Below are positions 28,855 to 38,127 of a stretch of DNA of 64,000 nt, one piece after another (the first letter of the stretch is position 1; every line of letters begins with the position of its first letter). The DNA is from Granulicatella seriolae (GTDB lineage Bacteria > Bacillota > Bacilli > Lactobacillales > Aerococcaceae), in assembly GCF_024543085.1 (NCBI RefSeq), contig NZ_JANHNZ010000004.1, positions 1 to 64,000 of the forward strand, read 5' to 3'. The position numbers were made by a program, and so were the translations under genes. The notes under the pieces are model-generated. The model was not told where the DNA came from. It worked only from the letters and a program-made list of their open reading frames with translations, and did no database searches.

Positions 28855-29289
28855 TTACGCATGTTGTCGACAAGTACATTGGCCTGGAATACATTGACAA
28901 GTGATAGTTTCCGGAGCTTGGTCCAACTTTTCTTGAGCGACCTTGATGATAGCTTGTAAGTCCGACTTCGAAATGGGTACCTGTTCTATCATATCCTCAA
29001 TAATCATTCCGTGCTTGGTATTGCAGATATGGTCAAATAAATTCTGCCATTGATTCTGTGTGTGTGCTTCTTCTGGAATACTGGCTGAATAGAGAAATTT
29101 AGTGTTACTGGTGTCGGCAAGAATAAAGTCTTTTTTGATGAGTCGACCAATTAGGGTTTTAATGGTAGCAGGTTTCCATGAATAGGTTTCCTGTAAGGCT
29201 TGAATAATATAATTACTACTAGATTTTGGGTGTGCCCATAAAACACGCATAACCTGCCATTCCGCTTGAGACATTGATTTTTCTTCCAT
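28855..29289 (-). CDS. copY: copper-responsive repressor of the BlaI/MecI/CopY family
   Basis: 144 residues. The N-terminal winged helix has SQAEWQVMRVLWAHPKSS and WKPATIKTLIGRLIKKDFI. The C-terminus carries CQCIPGQCTC, the C-x-C-x4-C-x-C metal site that holds Zn(II) in the DNA-binding form and Cu(I) in the released form. Two cop boxes lie just upstream. GGAAAGGACG precedes ATG 29289; an internal ATG five codons later is possible but less likely. Confidence 0.95.
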   Translation of the reverse strand: MEEKSMSQAEWQVMRVLWAHPKSSSNYIIQALQETYSWKPATIKTLIGRLIKKDFILADTSNTKFLYSASIPEEAHTQNQWQNLFDHICNTKHGMIIEDMIEQVPISKSDLQAIIKVAQEKLDQAPETITCQCIPGQCTCRQHA

Positions 29290-29319
29290 TTGACTGACGT
29301 CCTTTCCAAAGAAATTGTT

Positions 29320-29359
29320 TACAGGTGTAATTTGTTTATATCGTTAGTTTACATCCGTA
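29320..29359 (-). promoter_or_regulatory. two cop boxes (CopY operators)
   Basis: TACAGGTGTA (29320-29329) matches the TACAnnTGTA operator exactly. TACATCCGTA (29350-29359), within the palindrome GTTTACATCCGTAAAC, matches 9 of 10. They are 30 bases apart, about three helical turns, 31-70 bases before copY. Confidence 0.85.
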
Positions 29360-29562
29360 AACATATCTTGTCAAGGCAAAAGATTTAGATTTCCAGCTAT
29401 GCTAACACTTTTATTTCTGATAGCTGATCTGGATAGTCTTTGCAGTTTTGAAACGGATTTGAGTTGTTACCAACCACATCTAAAGATTCCTATAGATAAG
29501 TAGAGTTCTCTTCCTTATATAAGTCTAACTGTTGTATACTGGTGCAAAGGAAGGTGCTGTAA

Positions 29563-31551
29563 ATGAACAAATTATCCAAAAATAAACAAGATAAATTCAG
29601 AAATAGATTCATTAATAGAATAAAGGAGACTAGAACGTATTTTCCAGAGATGATACGTTATGAAATCTTAATTAAGCTTCTTATGGGACTTGCTATCTTA
29701 CCAGCCTATCAACTACTTAGAAATTTTTTGTTAAAAGCAGGAGGTTATACTGTACTAACCAATGAATCCATTGCTAAGTTTGTCCTAACTCTTCCAGGAG
29801 TGGCTTTACTAGTTTTAACAATTCTATTGGTGGTTTTTGGACTTGCTTTTGAAATTGGTGGGGTTATTATTACCGGAAGTAATATGATTCAGGCTAGAAG
29901 ACGAATCAAGTTTACTTCTCTAGTCAAATATAATTTTGGCTTGATGCGTAAATTATTAGGATTTGGTGGTTTTTTAGTTATCTTCTTATTTGCTCTAGTT
30001 GCACCTTTAACCGATATGGGGATTGGCCTTAGTTTTTTAAAAGGACTAAAGATTCCTGATTTTATCACTAGTGTTATTTTTGCAAATTATACCTATTTAG
30101 CTATTTATGGAGCGGTTTTAGGTATTTTAACACTCATTATGTTTGCGTCTCTCTTTACGTTTCATTTCATTATTATTGGCAATATGGGAACCTTTCAAGC
30201 TATGCGAGCTAGTGCAAGGCTAGTTAAGCGGAATTTGAGACGGATTATTGGGGATATGTTGAAAATACTCCTTCTGGCCTTCTTAATGGTTGTGGTACTT
30301 GTACTTCTTTCTACTTTTCTTAATCAGTTTTTTGTTAACCGGCTAACGGAAGATGATATCGTATGGGTAAGTATTGTTGTCTTAGCAAAGACCATGTTCC
30401 TCTATGTAGGCGGACTCGTCTTTGCTAGTTTTATAGCTGTACCGGTAACGATTCATGACCTAACTTGTCATTTTTACGAACTGGTCGCCATTGACCCAAC
30501 CTATCAATACCTTAGCCATGCCTATCCTAACTTGGAGGCAAGAACTAAACGATTAGGGTTAGAAAAATGGGTTTTCAAACATAAAATTATTACGACTTTT
30601 CTTTTATTCTTTACAGCTTTATCCATGTCTGTTTTCTATGTAGCCTATCGCATTATGGACAAACCACCTATCAGCTTGATTTCTCATCGAACAGGTGGTG
30701 TTACTAGCCCAGAAAATTCCATTGTGGGCTTACAGGAGGCTATTAGCCAAAAAGTAGATGCCGTAGAAATTGATGTGCATCGTACAAAAGATGGCTTTTA
30801 TGTTCTTAATCATGATATTGACTTTAAACGAGTGGCCAATGATAGCCGTAAAGTGACCGATATGACCCTAAGTCAGATTAAGGCACTAACCTTAAGCCAT
30901 GATGGAAAAACAGCAACCGTTCCAACCTTAGAAGAATTTCTCAGAGCAGCAAAGGGAAAGATGAAAGTCTTTATTGAATTAAAGTCACCAACTGCAGACA
31001 GTAAAATGGGACAGGATGTCGTTGCTTTGATTAAAAGGTTGGGCATGCAATCAGAAACAGTTATCATCACCTTTGTTTATCCAATTATTGTCGAAATTGA
31101 AACCAGAACACCAGAGATAGCAACTGGCCCACTTTATTTTATTTCTCTAGGGGACATCAAGAATCTACTAGGAGATTATATGCTGATAGAGCAGGTAGAA
31201 GCCACGCCAGCCAAGTTAGCCAGTATTACAGAAGCCAATAAAAAATCAATCGTCTGGACCGTTAATAACGATGAAGCAATCCTAAAAACCGCCCAACTAG
31301 AAGTGGATGGACTGATAACGGACTACCCAGTTAAAGTAAAAGCTGATATTGAAAAAATACGCCAAGGACGGCTTAGAACACGTCTTTTCAGATTACTTAA
31401 GAATTCAAGGTTGCATAAGGCGAAAAAACAATTGGAAAATGGTAGAATAGTAGATAGGAATCACAAATACATTGAAATGAGGATGACAAATGACAGAACT
31501 ATCTTCAAAACTACAAAAAGCGTTCGAACTCGAAGAAATAAAAGATCTTGA
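29563..31551 (+). CDS. membrane-anchored glycerophosphodiester phosphodiesterase
   Basis: 662 residues. The N-terminal half (about 30-365) has some seven or eight membrane helices of the GDPD-associated membrane domain. The C-terminal half is a GDPD TIM barrel with SLISHRTGGVTSPENS, VEIDVHRTKDGFYVLNHD, VPTLEEFL and FIELKSP, carrying the catalytic His pair and metal-binding Glu/Asp. It would hydrolyse glycerophosphodiesters, possibly from teichoic acid or phospholipid turnover, near the outer membrane face. The C-terminus is a basic extension (about 600-662) that overlaps the next gene by 62 bases. A -10-like TATACT lies at 29535-29540. Confidence 0.88.
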   Translation: MNKLSKNKQDKFRNRFINRIKETRTYFPEMIRYEILIKLLMGLAILPAYQLLRNFLLKAGGYTVLTNESIAKFVLTLPGVALLVLTILLVVFGLAFEIGGVIITGSNMIQARRRIKFTSLVKYNFGLMRKLLGFGGFLVIFLFALVAPLTDMGIGLSFLKGLKIPDFITSVIFANYTYLAIYGAVLGILTLIMFASLFTFHFIIIGNMGTFQAMRASARLVKRNLRRIIGDMLKILLLAFLMVVVLVLLSTFLNQFFVNRLTEDDIVWVSIVVLAKTMFLYVGGLVFASFIAVPVTIHDLTCHFYELVAIDPTYQYLSHAYPNLEARTKRLGLEKWVFKHKIITTFLLFFTALSMSVFYVAYRIMDKPPISLISHRTGGVTSPENSIVGLQEAISQKVDAVEIDVHRTKDGFYVLNHDIDFKRVANDSRKVTDMTLSQIKALTLSHDGKTATVPTLEEFLRAAKGKMKVFIELKSPTADSKMGQDVVALIKRLGMQSETVIITFVYPIIVEIETRTPEIATGPLYFISLGDIKNLLGDYMLIEQVEATPAKLASITEANKKSIVWTVNNDEAILKTAQLEVDGLITDYPVKVKADIEKIRQGRLRTRLFRLLKNSRLHKAKKQLENGRIVDRNHKYIEMRMTNDRTIFKTTKSVRTRRNKRS

Positions 31552-34420
31552 TGCTATTCATACTAAGAGTTACCTCTATCAACACAAGAAGACAGGGGCT
31601 CAAGTCTTGTTTCTTAGCAATGAGGATGACAACAAATCTTTCACTATCTCTTTTAGAACACCACCATATGATGACAATGGAATTGCTCATATCATAGAAC
31701 ATTCAGTTCTAAACGGTTCAGAAAAATACCCTTCTAAAGAACCGTTTGTGGACTTATTAAAGGGCTCACTCAATACTTTTTTGAATGCTATGACGTTTTC
31801 AGATAAGACCATTTATCCAGTAGCATCTCGGAATGAGAAGGACTTTGAAAACTTGATGGCTGTCTATCTAGATGCTGTTTTCCATCCTAACTTATACAAG
31901 GATCCACAAATTCTGATGCAAGAAGGCTGGCATTATCATTTAGAAAACCTTGAAGACCCAATCATTTACAAAGGGGTTGTCTACAATGAAATGCGTGGAG
32001 CCTACTCACAAGCAGAGTCGGAATTAGACCGCTTGGTTGAAAAAGAGCTATTTCCTGATACGGTTTATGCCAATAATTCAGGAGGGTTGCCTGAAGCCAT
32101 TCCAAGTTTAACACAAGAAAAATTTATTGATTTCCATACGACTTATTATCACCCGAGCAATGCAAAGGTTATTCTATATGGAAACTTAAATTTAGAAGTT
32201 GCCTTGACTCAATTGGATGACTATTTCGATCAATATGAGCCTGAAACGATTGAGTTTGAAAGTTTAGAACAGGCACCATTTGAGCAAACCAAAGAAATTA
32301 CGGCTTATTATTCAGTATCGGAAGATGAACCGACTGACAATCGTTCTTTGATTAATATGAACTGGGCCATTGGCAATAGTTTCGATGCTCAAGAGGCTTT
32401 GGCGATGAATATTCTTGAGGAGCTATTGATTGGAAGCAATACGGCACCGATTAAAAAGGTTCTCTTAAAATCTGGATTAGGTTCTGATGTGACGGGGGGC
32501 TATGCTGCTTACACGTTTAAACCAATCTTTGATATCACCTTGAAAGATACCAATCCTGAGGCGCAAGAAAAAGTTGTTGCTTTGGTTAGGGAAGAACTAG
32601 AACGTTTGGTTAAGGAAGGAATTCCTAAAAAGGCTGTTCAGGCTGCATTGAATAAGGTAGCCTTTATCTTTAAAGAAGCAACAGCTCTAGAAGGAAGCAC
32701 ACCGAAAGGGATTGGCTACGCCATTCGACTATTGACGGCTTGGGCATACGATGGTTCGCCATATGACTCTTTCAATTTCCCACAACACCTTGAGCAAATT
32801 ACTAAAGAGATAGACCAAGGCTATTTTGAAAACTTGATTCAAAAATACCTACTAGATAACCAACATTCAACGGTTATTAGCTTGGTACCAAAACCTGGTC
32901 TAGGGGCTCAAAAGGAAGCAGACTTGGCTAAAAAGCTACAAGACTATAAAGATTCACTCAGTGATAGTGAACTTGAAGACTTAGTTGCTCAAACACAGGC
33001 CTTGATTGAGCGACAAGGAAGACCTGATTCAGTTGAAGATTTGGCAAAGATTCCACATTTAACCATTACTGATCTTGAACCTAAAGCTGAAGTTTATCCA
33101 TTGAATATTTTTGAAGAAGAACAAGATACCTTCTTGCATTCTCCAGGATTCACGGCAGGAATTTCATACATTACGATGTACTTTGATATGCGTTCAATTC
33201 CAACACCACTACTACCGGCCACAGCCTTTTTATCCGAGCTATTGACGGAAGTAGCAACGAAATCCTTTAGTGAAGATGATTTATCAACGGAAATTGATTT
33301 CTATACAGGCGGAATTTCTACTAATACGACTGTTTTGGTAGAATCAGTTAAGGATGCGATTTACTATCCTAAGTTCACTGTTCAAGGCAAGGCGTTGACG
33401 GAGTATGTGCCACAACTCTTGAACTTAATCCAAGAAGTGCTCCTGACTTCTAAGTTGGATAGCAAGGACAAGGTCAAAGAAATCCTATTAAATTCCAAAG
33501 CCAGTCTTGAAATGAACTTGAACCATGCTTCCCATATAGCGGCAGCTAGACGGTTAGAGTCTTATTACTCTGTTCCAGCTAAGTACAACCAATTCTTGTC
33601 CGGACTTGACTATTATGACTATATCGCTGATTTGGCTGCCAATTTGGATGAACGCTTGGACCAATTTATTGAAGACATCAAACAAGTTAGTCAGATACTA
33701 TTCACTAGACAAGGTTTGGTGACCGCTTTTGTTGGGTCTGAGGAAGACTTTTCTAATTATAGAGCAGTCAGCAAAGACTTCTATGCTAGCCTATCGGGTC
33801 ATGAGTTGGACATTCAACCATTTGAGGTGCCTGTCGAAATATTAAATGAAGGCTTTAAAACAGCACAAGAAATTCAATACGTGGCTAAGGGGTATAACCA
33901 GCTCTTGCTAGGGGACGAGTTTAGTGGAAGTAATTATGTGCTAAAAAATATTTTAGGCTTGGATTATCTATGGAATACCATCCGTGTTAAGGGTGGTGCC
34001 TATGGTGGATTTGACATTGTCAATAATCTTGGGGATAATATCTTCCTATCTTACCGTGACCCTAACCTAGTGCAAACGCTCAAGAATTATGATGATGCAG
34101 TTGCCTACCTAGAAAACTTTGAATCTAGTCAGGAAGATTTTGAAAAATATGTGATTGGTACCTTTAGTGACTTAGACCGACCATTATCAGTTGTCCAAAA
34201 AGGATCAATCGCCGTTAACCGCTACTTGACTCATGTATCTCAAGAAAAGGTACAAGAGCAACGCCAACAAGTATTAGAAACCACACCGCAAGACATGAAG
34301 AATTATGCTCCAATTCTGAAAAAGATGATGGACAAAAATGCCTTAGTGGTTATCGGGAATTCTGCTAAGATTGATAAGGACAAGGATGTCTTTAAAAACG
34401 TGCGGAACTTGATAAAATAG
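31490..34420 (+). CDS. M16C-family zinc metallopeptidase (PreP/insulinase-like)
   Basis: The 976-residue protein belongs to the single-chain M16C group. The inverted zinc motif HIIEH (H67-x-x-E70-H71) lies in GIAHIIEHSVLNGSEKYP, with a downstream Glu in VYNEMRGAYSQAESELD. The rest matches the two-halves clamshell layout, including KGSLNTFLNAMTFSDKT, and the C-terminal RVKGGAYGG plus SYRDPN. Such enzymes degrade short peptides inside a closed chamber. No signal peptide is present, so it is probably cytoplasmic. ATGAGGATG precedes the start, which lies inside the GDPD gene. Confidence 0.9.
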   Translation: MTELSSKLQKAFELEEIKDLDAIHTKSYLYQHKKTGAQVLFLSNEDDNKSFTISFRTPPYDDNGIAHIIEHSVLNGSEKYPSKEPFVDLLKGSLNTFLNAMTFSDKTIYPVASRNEKDFENLMAVYLDAVFHPNLYKDPQILMQEGWHYHLENLEDPIIYKGVVYNEMRGAYSQAESELDRLVEKELFPDTVYANNSGGLPEAIPSLTQEKFIDFHTTYYHPSNAKVILYGNLNLEVALTQLDDYFDQYEPETIEFESLEQAPFEQTKEITAYYSVSEDEPTDNRSLINMNWAIGNSFDAQEALAMNILEELLIGSNTAPIKKVLLKSGLGSDVTGGYAAYTFKPIFDITLKDTNPEAQEKVVALVREELERLVKEGIPKKAVQAALNKVAFIFKEATALEGSTPKGIGYAIRLLTAWAYDGSPYDSFNFPQHLEQITKEIDQGYFENLIQKYLLDNQHSTVISLVPKPGLGAQKEADLAKKLQDYKDSLSDSELEDLVAQTQALIERQGRPDSVEDLAKIPHLTITDLEPKAEVYPLNIFEEEQDTFLHSPGFTAGISYITMYFDMRSIPTPLLPATAFLSELLTEVATKSFSEDDLSTEIDFYTGGISTNTTVLVESVKDAIYYPKFTVQGKALTEYVPQLLNLIQEVLLTSKLDSKDKVKEILLNSKASLEMNLNHASHIAAARRLESYYSVPAKYNQFLSGLDYYDYIADLAANLDERLDQFIEDIKQVSQILFTRQGLVTAFVGSEEDFSNYRAVSKDFYASLSGHELDIQPFEVPVEILNEGFKTAQEIQYVAKGYNQLLLGDEFSGSNYVLKNILGLDYLWNTIRVKGGAYGGFDIVNNLGDNIFLSYRDPNLVQTLKNYDDAVAYLENFESSQEDFEKYVIGTFSDLDRPLSVVQKGSIAVNRYLTHVSQEKVQEQRQQVLETTPQDMKNYAPILKKMMDKNALVVIGNSAKIDKDKDVFKNVRNLIK

Positions 34421-34441
34421 AGTAGTTTTTTAGAATAATAA

Positions 34442-34512
34442 AATCTCCAGCTCTTCTGTCGAAAATAGAACGCTAGTCCCGTTGTTTTCGATAGAGGAGC
34501 TGGATTTTTTGT
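34442..34512. repeat. miniature structured repeat / terminator
   Basis: The left arm TCCAGCTCTTCTGTCGAAAA pairs, with a few mismatches, with TTTTCGATAGAGGAGCTGGA, around a remnant core GAACGctagtCCCGTT. T6 follows. It starts 22 bases after the M16C stop, so it probably ends that transcript. Confidence 0.7.
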
Positions 34513-34602
34513 GGCTAGGTAAACATTTATAAGGTATGAAAAATACCATGAAATGAGACGACCTAAAAATAAGGTGAAATAAAAATTCTTAAGAATAGAA
34601 AG

Positions 34603-34768
34603 GTAATTCTAACATAATTTGTGAGAATTACTTTTCTTCGTTTGTAATCTAATAATGAAATATTTTTCGAATTATGAGAAAAGTGCATTAAATACAGCAA
34701 ATTACTGGGAGTAGAGTTAGTCTATTCCCAGTAAAAGCTCAAAAAAAGGAGTCTTTTCTCATAATTCG
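34603..34768. repeat. nested inverted repeats in a long intergenic gap
   Basis: GTAATTCT (34603-34610) pairs with AGAATTAC (34624-34631). Then CGAATTATGAGAAAAG (34668-34683) pairs perfectly with 34753-34768, and inside it TACTGGGA (34703-34710) pairs with TCCCAGTA (34726-34733). No gene was found in the 734-base gap 34421-35154. It also holds a decayed copy of the repeat core and the gpmA promoter. Confidence 0.6.
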
Positions 34769-34844
34769 TTTTGGAGCTGGGAATTTTGTCAAGTTTATCA
34801 CCTAATTGATTAGAGTTACATGCTAGGTGTTAAAAATAAAGATA

Positions 34845-34940
34845 TATGAGCATAGCTGACGCACTGTAAGCCAAATATACAGTCTCGTAAACAGATCAGA
34901 TCATGAGTCTTAGCAGCACATTTTTTATTTTCATCTCGAG
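34845..34940. repeat. decayed remnant of the structured repeat core
   Basis: GAGCATAGCTGACGCACTGT matches the first arm of the forward core seen in the copy at 56132-56305, and ATATACAGTCTCGTAAACAG resembles its partner strand. The outer stem is no longer recognisable. Confidence 0.5.
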
Positions 34941-35076
34941 ACTCTTTTCTTATTTGGAATAAATTACTTATGCACAATTACTCAGTTTTTTTCTTTTTGA
35001 CATACTAATGACTAGCGAGAGACATCCTAATTTCAATAGTCGTTTAAAGTATTTATCACCCAACCTACTGCATCCT

Positions 35077-35105
35077 TTGAAATTTCTTTTCGTAAAAGTT
35101 ACAAT
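35077..35105 (+). promoter_or_regulatory. promoter of gpmA
   Basis: TTGAAA (35077-35082), a 17-base spacer and TACAAT (35100-35105). Confidence 0.65.
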
Positions 35106-35160
35106 TAAACTAGTTACAAACTACCATTTATAAAAAACAGAACATAAAGGGGTCTTGGAA

Positions 35161-35844
35161 ATGAAATTAGTACTTGTACGGCATGGACAAAGTGAGTGGA
35201 ATCAAAAGAACCTGTTTACTGGCTGGACTGATGTTGACTTGACAGAAGAGGGAAAGGAAGAGGCGCGGCTTGCGGGGCAACGCTTGAAAGCTAGTGGGAT
35301 TGAGTTCGACTGTGCTTATATGTCAGTCCTCAAGCGAGCTATTAAAACCTGCCATATTATTCTAGACGAGATGAATCAAAACTGGATACCTGAAACTAAA
35401 ACGTGGCGCCTGAATGAACGTCATTATGGTGCACTTCAAGGTTTGAATAAAGCAGAAACGGCCGAAAAGTATGGGGCTGACCAGGTTTTATTATGGCGGC
35501 GTTCTTATGATGTTATGCCACCATTGTTGACGACAGACAAGGAAGATTCACCAATTCATGATCGTCGCTATAAACGCTTGCAAAAAGAAACTATTCCGAT
35601 GGGTGAAACCTTGGAAACAACTTTACAAAGAGTCATTCCTTTTTGGCAAGATTCCATTGCCCCTCACATGTTGGCTGGAGACACCGTTCTAGTCGTTGCG
35701 CATGGCAATTCATTGCGTAGTTTGGTCAAACATATCGAAGAAATGACCTCAGAGGAAATTCTAAAATTTGAACTCCCAACAGGTCAACCACTAGTTTATG
35801 AAATGGACAAAGAACTACAAGTGACCAATAAGTATTTCTTATAA
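35161..35844 (+). CDS. gpmA: 2,3-bisphosphoglycerate-dependent phosphoglycerate mutase
   Basis: About 227 residues, the normal length for dPGM. It interconverts 3- and 2-phosphoglycerate in glycolysis through a phospho-His. LVRHGQSEWN holds the catalytic His, NLFTGWTDVDL follows, then RLNERHYGALQGLNKAE, YKRLQKETIPMGE(T)L and VVAHGNSLRSL with the second His. A TTG two codons upstream (35155) is in frame, but the conserved start is ATG 35161. A 33-base gap without a terminator joins it to the chromate transporter genes. Confidence 0.93.
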   Translation: MKLVLVRHGQSEWNQKNLFTGWTDVDLTEEGKEEARLAGQRLKASGIEFDCAYMSVLKRAIKTCHIILDEMNQNWIPETKTWRLNERHYGALQGLNKAETAEKYGADQVLLWRRSYDVMPPLLTTDKEDSPIHDRRYKRLQKETIPMGETLETTLQRVIPFWQDSIAPHMLAGDTVLVVAHGNSLRSLVKHIEEMTSEEILKFELPTGQPLVYEMDKELQVTNKYFL

Positions 35845-35877
35845 AACGTTATTCTACTACATGAAGAGGAGAAACCA

Positions 35878-36525
35878 ATGACCAACCATATTCAAGAGAC
35901 CAATAAGGATATCCAGATGGATGATTCGTTGGTTCAAGCTAGTCAAGCCTCACTTTGGACCTTGTTCAAAGAGACATTTTACATTAGTGCCTTTACCTTT
36001 GGTGGCGGTTATGTCATGTTACCGCTAATGCGTCGTCGTTTTGTTCAACAACTGCATTGGATTGATGAACCGGAAATGATTGATTTATTTTCGATAGCCC
36101 AATCAGCTCCAGGGGTCATGGCCATTAACGCATCTATTTTAATTGGCTACCGACTCAAGGGCTTTAGAGGCAGTCTTATTGCTATCTTGGCAACTATTTT
36201 GCCACCACTGATTATTATTTCGATTATTTCATATTTTTACTTGGCATTTAGCCAGAATGTCTATGTGGCGGCAGTATTACGTGGAATGCAGGCAGGTATT
36301 GCGGCCGTGATTATTGACGTGGTTATCAAAATGGCGGGAGATATTTTTAAGCAAAAATGGATTCCAGCAATTGTGTTGATGTTCGCAGCCTTTGTTGCTG
36401 TATACTTCTTTAAAGTAAATATTATCTATGTGATTGTATTTGCTGCTATTTATGGGGTTACGGCAGAAAAAATATGGCCTCCTAAGGTAGCTGCAGCAAG
36501 CAAAGAGGAGGGAGCTAAGTCGTGA
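35878..36525 (+). CDS. chromate transporter family, first half
   Basis: A 215-residue CHR-domain membrane protein, one of a pair of half-length proteins that together resemble full-length ChrA. It shows TFGGGYVMLPLMRR, the conserved SIAQSAPGVMAINASILIGYR segment and about five to six membrane helices. CHR proteins are anion transporters; chromate export is known for some, and the natural substrate here is unknown. GAGGAGAAACC precedes the ATG. It overlaps the second half by 4 bases. Confidence 0.9.
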   Translation: MTNHIQETNKDIQMDDSLVQASQASLWTLFKETFYISAFTFGGGYVMLPLMRRRFVQQLHWIDEPEMIDLFSIAQSAPGVMAINASILIGYRLKGFRGSLIAILATILPPLIIISIISYFYLAFSQNVYVAAVLRGMQAGIAAVIIDVVIKMAGDIFKQKWIPAIVLMFAAFVAVYFFKVNIIYVIVFAAIYGVTAEKIWPPKVAAASKEEGAKS

Positions 36526-37091
36526 TATTTTTACAGTTGTTTTTAAGTTATTGTAAGATTGGGCTCTTTACTTTTGGTGGTGGCTATGCTGCTCTGCCAT
36601 TAATTCAAGAGGAGATTGTCAATAACCGTGAATGGATTACTATGCAGGAGTTTACGGATATTATTACCATCTCTCAGATGACACCGGGACCTATCGGGAT
36701 TAACGCGGCGACCTTTGTGGGGACTAAAGTTGCTGGTGTACCGGGAGCAATTGTTGCGACACTTGGGGCAGTGACACCATCTTTGATTATCGTGTTAAGT
36801 TTGGCAGTTCTCTACTATAAATATAAAGGGCTCAGCTTGGTTCAATCTATTCTTAAGGCTTTACGTCCTGCGGTTGTAGCTTTTATTGCTTCGGCAGGTG
36901 TTTCTCTAGTCTTGTCTGCAATCTTTTCAGGTGGCGACCAGACTATGACCGCAGCCAATTTTGATCTATTGGCAGTGGGGCTAATCATGATTGGCTTACT
37001 ACTCTTTCGTTATACAAAAATTGGTCCGATTCAATATATGGTTGCAACAGGAATTGTTGGTCTGATTGTCTATGGATTTTTAGGAGCGTGA
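36522..37091 (+). CDS. chromate transporter family, second half
   Basis: A 189-residue CHR-domain protein with FTFGGGYAALPLIQEEIV, TISQMTPGPIGINAATFVGT and five to six membrane helices, homologous to its upstream partner as expected for two-gene CHR systems. GTG at 36522 overlaps the upstream stop as GTGA, which indicates translational coupling. The pair probably forms a heterodimer of opposite membrane topology. Confidence 0.9.
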   Translation: MIFLQLFLSYCKIGLFTFGGGYAALPLIQEEIVNNREWITMQEFTDIITISQMTPGPIGINAATFVGTKVAGVPGAIVATLGAVTPSLIIVLSLAVLYYKYKGLSLVQSILKALRPAVVAFIASAGVSLVLSAIFSGGDQTMTAANFDLLAVGLIMIGLLLFRYTKIGPIQYMVATGIVGLIVYGFLGA

Positions 37092-37095
37092 TGGT

Positions 37096-37668
37096 TTGGC
37101 TTTTGCGGTAAAGAAGCACCAGTTGGATCAAGATTTGAAATGGATTGGTATCCCAGAGCAAGAATTTACCTACTATAAACCCTTTGTTAATAGAGAGGTT
37201 CCCGGGGTCTGTGGCACCTATGCTTTGGCAGCTCTAACCCATTACACCATAAAAAAAGATACCGGCTACAAGCTGGATATGCAACAGTTGATTGATGGTT
37301 ATCTAAAAATTGTTGATGGGGCTGCTCCTTATGTTGGCACCTATTTTTGGGATTTGACTAGAGGCTTCAAGAAGATGTTGGGTAAAAAGCAGCCATATCG
37401 TATTCATTCTACGATTCTTACGGAAAGAACCGTGCTTAATGAGCTTAACAAAATGAGCCCTTTACCCATTATCGTCGGCACAGTAAGTTTTTTAGGCAGT
37501 TCCTATAAGAATCATTGGTTATTGGTCTACGCTTACGCATACGATTCCAAGGGAAAGTTATGGTACAAAGCCTATGACAATCATGGCAATAGCCAAGCCG
37601 TCATCCCGGCAGTTCAGACTTTGTCAGCTGTATTCTTGGAACGAAAGGTTGACTTAAATAAAAAATAG
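37096..37668 (+). CDS. C39-like cysteine-peptidase-fold protein
   Basis: 190 residues without signal peptide or membrane helix. A likely papain-like triad is visible: Cys in VPGVCGTYALAALTHY, His in KNHWLLVYAYAY and Asp/Asn in AYDNHGN. This arrangement fits peptidase C39-like proteins, which may be proteases, acyltransferases or inactive relatives. The TTG start at 37096 has AGGAG 9 bases upstream; an ATG at 37091 is out of frame. It follows the chromate transporter by 4 bases and ends at a strong terminator, so it is the last gene of the gpmA-chr transcript. No target is evident. Confidence 0.65.
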   Translation: MAFAVKKHQLDQDLKWIGIPEQEFTYYKPFVNREVPGVCGTYALAALTHYTIKKDTGYKLDMQQLIDGYLKIVDGAAPYVGTYFWDLTRGFKKMLGKKQPYRIHSTILTERTVLNELNKMSPLPIIVGTVSFLGSSYKNHWLLVYAYAYDSKGKLWYKAYDNHGNSQAVIPAVQTLSAVFLERKVDLNKK

Positions 37669-37670
37669 AC

Positions 37671-37704
37671 AACAGCTTCCGTAGTGATACGGAAGCTGTT
37701 TCTA
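37671..37704 (+). terminator. intrinsic terminator
   Basis: AACAGCTTCCGTA and TACGGAAGCTGTT are perfect complements with a 4-base loop, then TTTCTAT. Confidence 0.9.
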
Positions 37705-37784
37705 TAGTTTTTGTATCCGGTTTCTGTTATTCTAAGCGTAGATAAGGAAAGTAAAAAATATATTCATTAAAGGAGAAAACAATC

Positions 37785-38102
37785 ATGACAAAAAAAGCCC
37801 TAATTATCTGTGCAGCAGGAATGTCATCTTCCATGATGGCAAAGAAAGTAACAGAGTTATTAAAGACCAAAGGAGACGATATTCAAGTTGATGCCATCAA
37901 CGTTAGTGAAGGCGACAAAGCCATCCGAACCTCAGAATTTGACCTCTATATGGTTAGCCCACAAGCTAAAATGTACTTCCCTAAATTAGAATTAGCAGCC
38001 AAATCAGTTGATAAACCAATCATCTCAATCCCACCTCAAGCCTATATTCCAATTCCAATGGGGCTAGAAAAAATGGCAACCCTGATTAAGGAAAATGTCT
38101 AA
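37785..38102 (+). CDS. PTS lactose/cellobiose-family EIIB
   Basis: A 105-residue phosphocarrier. The phosphorylated Cys lies in ALIICAAGMSSSMMAKKV near the N-terminus, and the C-terminus PQAYIPIPMGLEKMATLI is typical. It takes phosphate from EIIA and passes it to the sugar bound by EIIC. AAAGGAGAAAAC precedes the ATG. First gene of a PTS operon whose order is IIB, regulator, IIA, small membrane protein, IIC. Confidence 0.92.
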   Translation: MTKKALIICAAGMSSSMMAKKVTELLKTKGDDIQVDAINVSEGDKAIRTSEFDLYMVSPQAKMYFPKLELAAKSVDKPIISIPPQAYIPIPMGLEKMATLIKENV

Positions 38103-38127
38103 TACACGAAAAAAGTGAGGACTGTGC

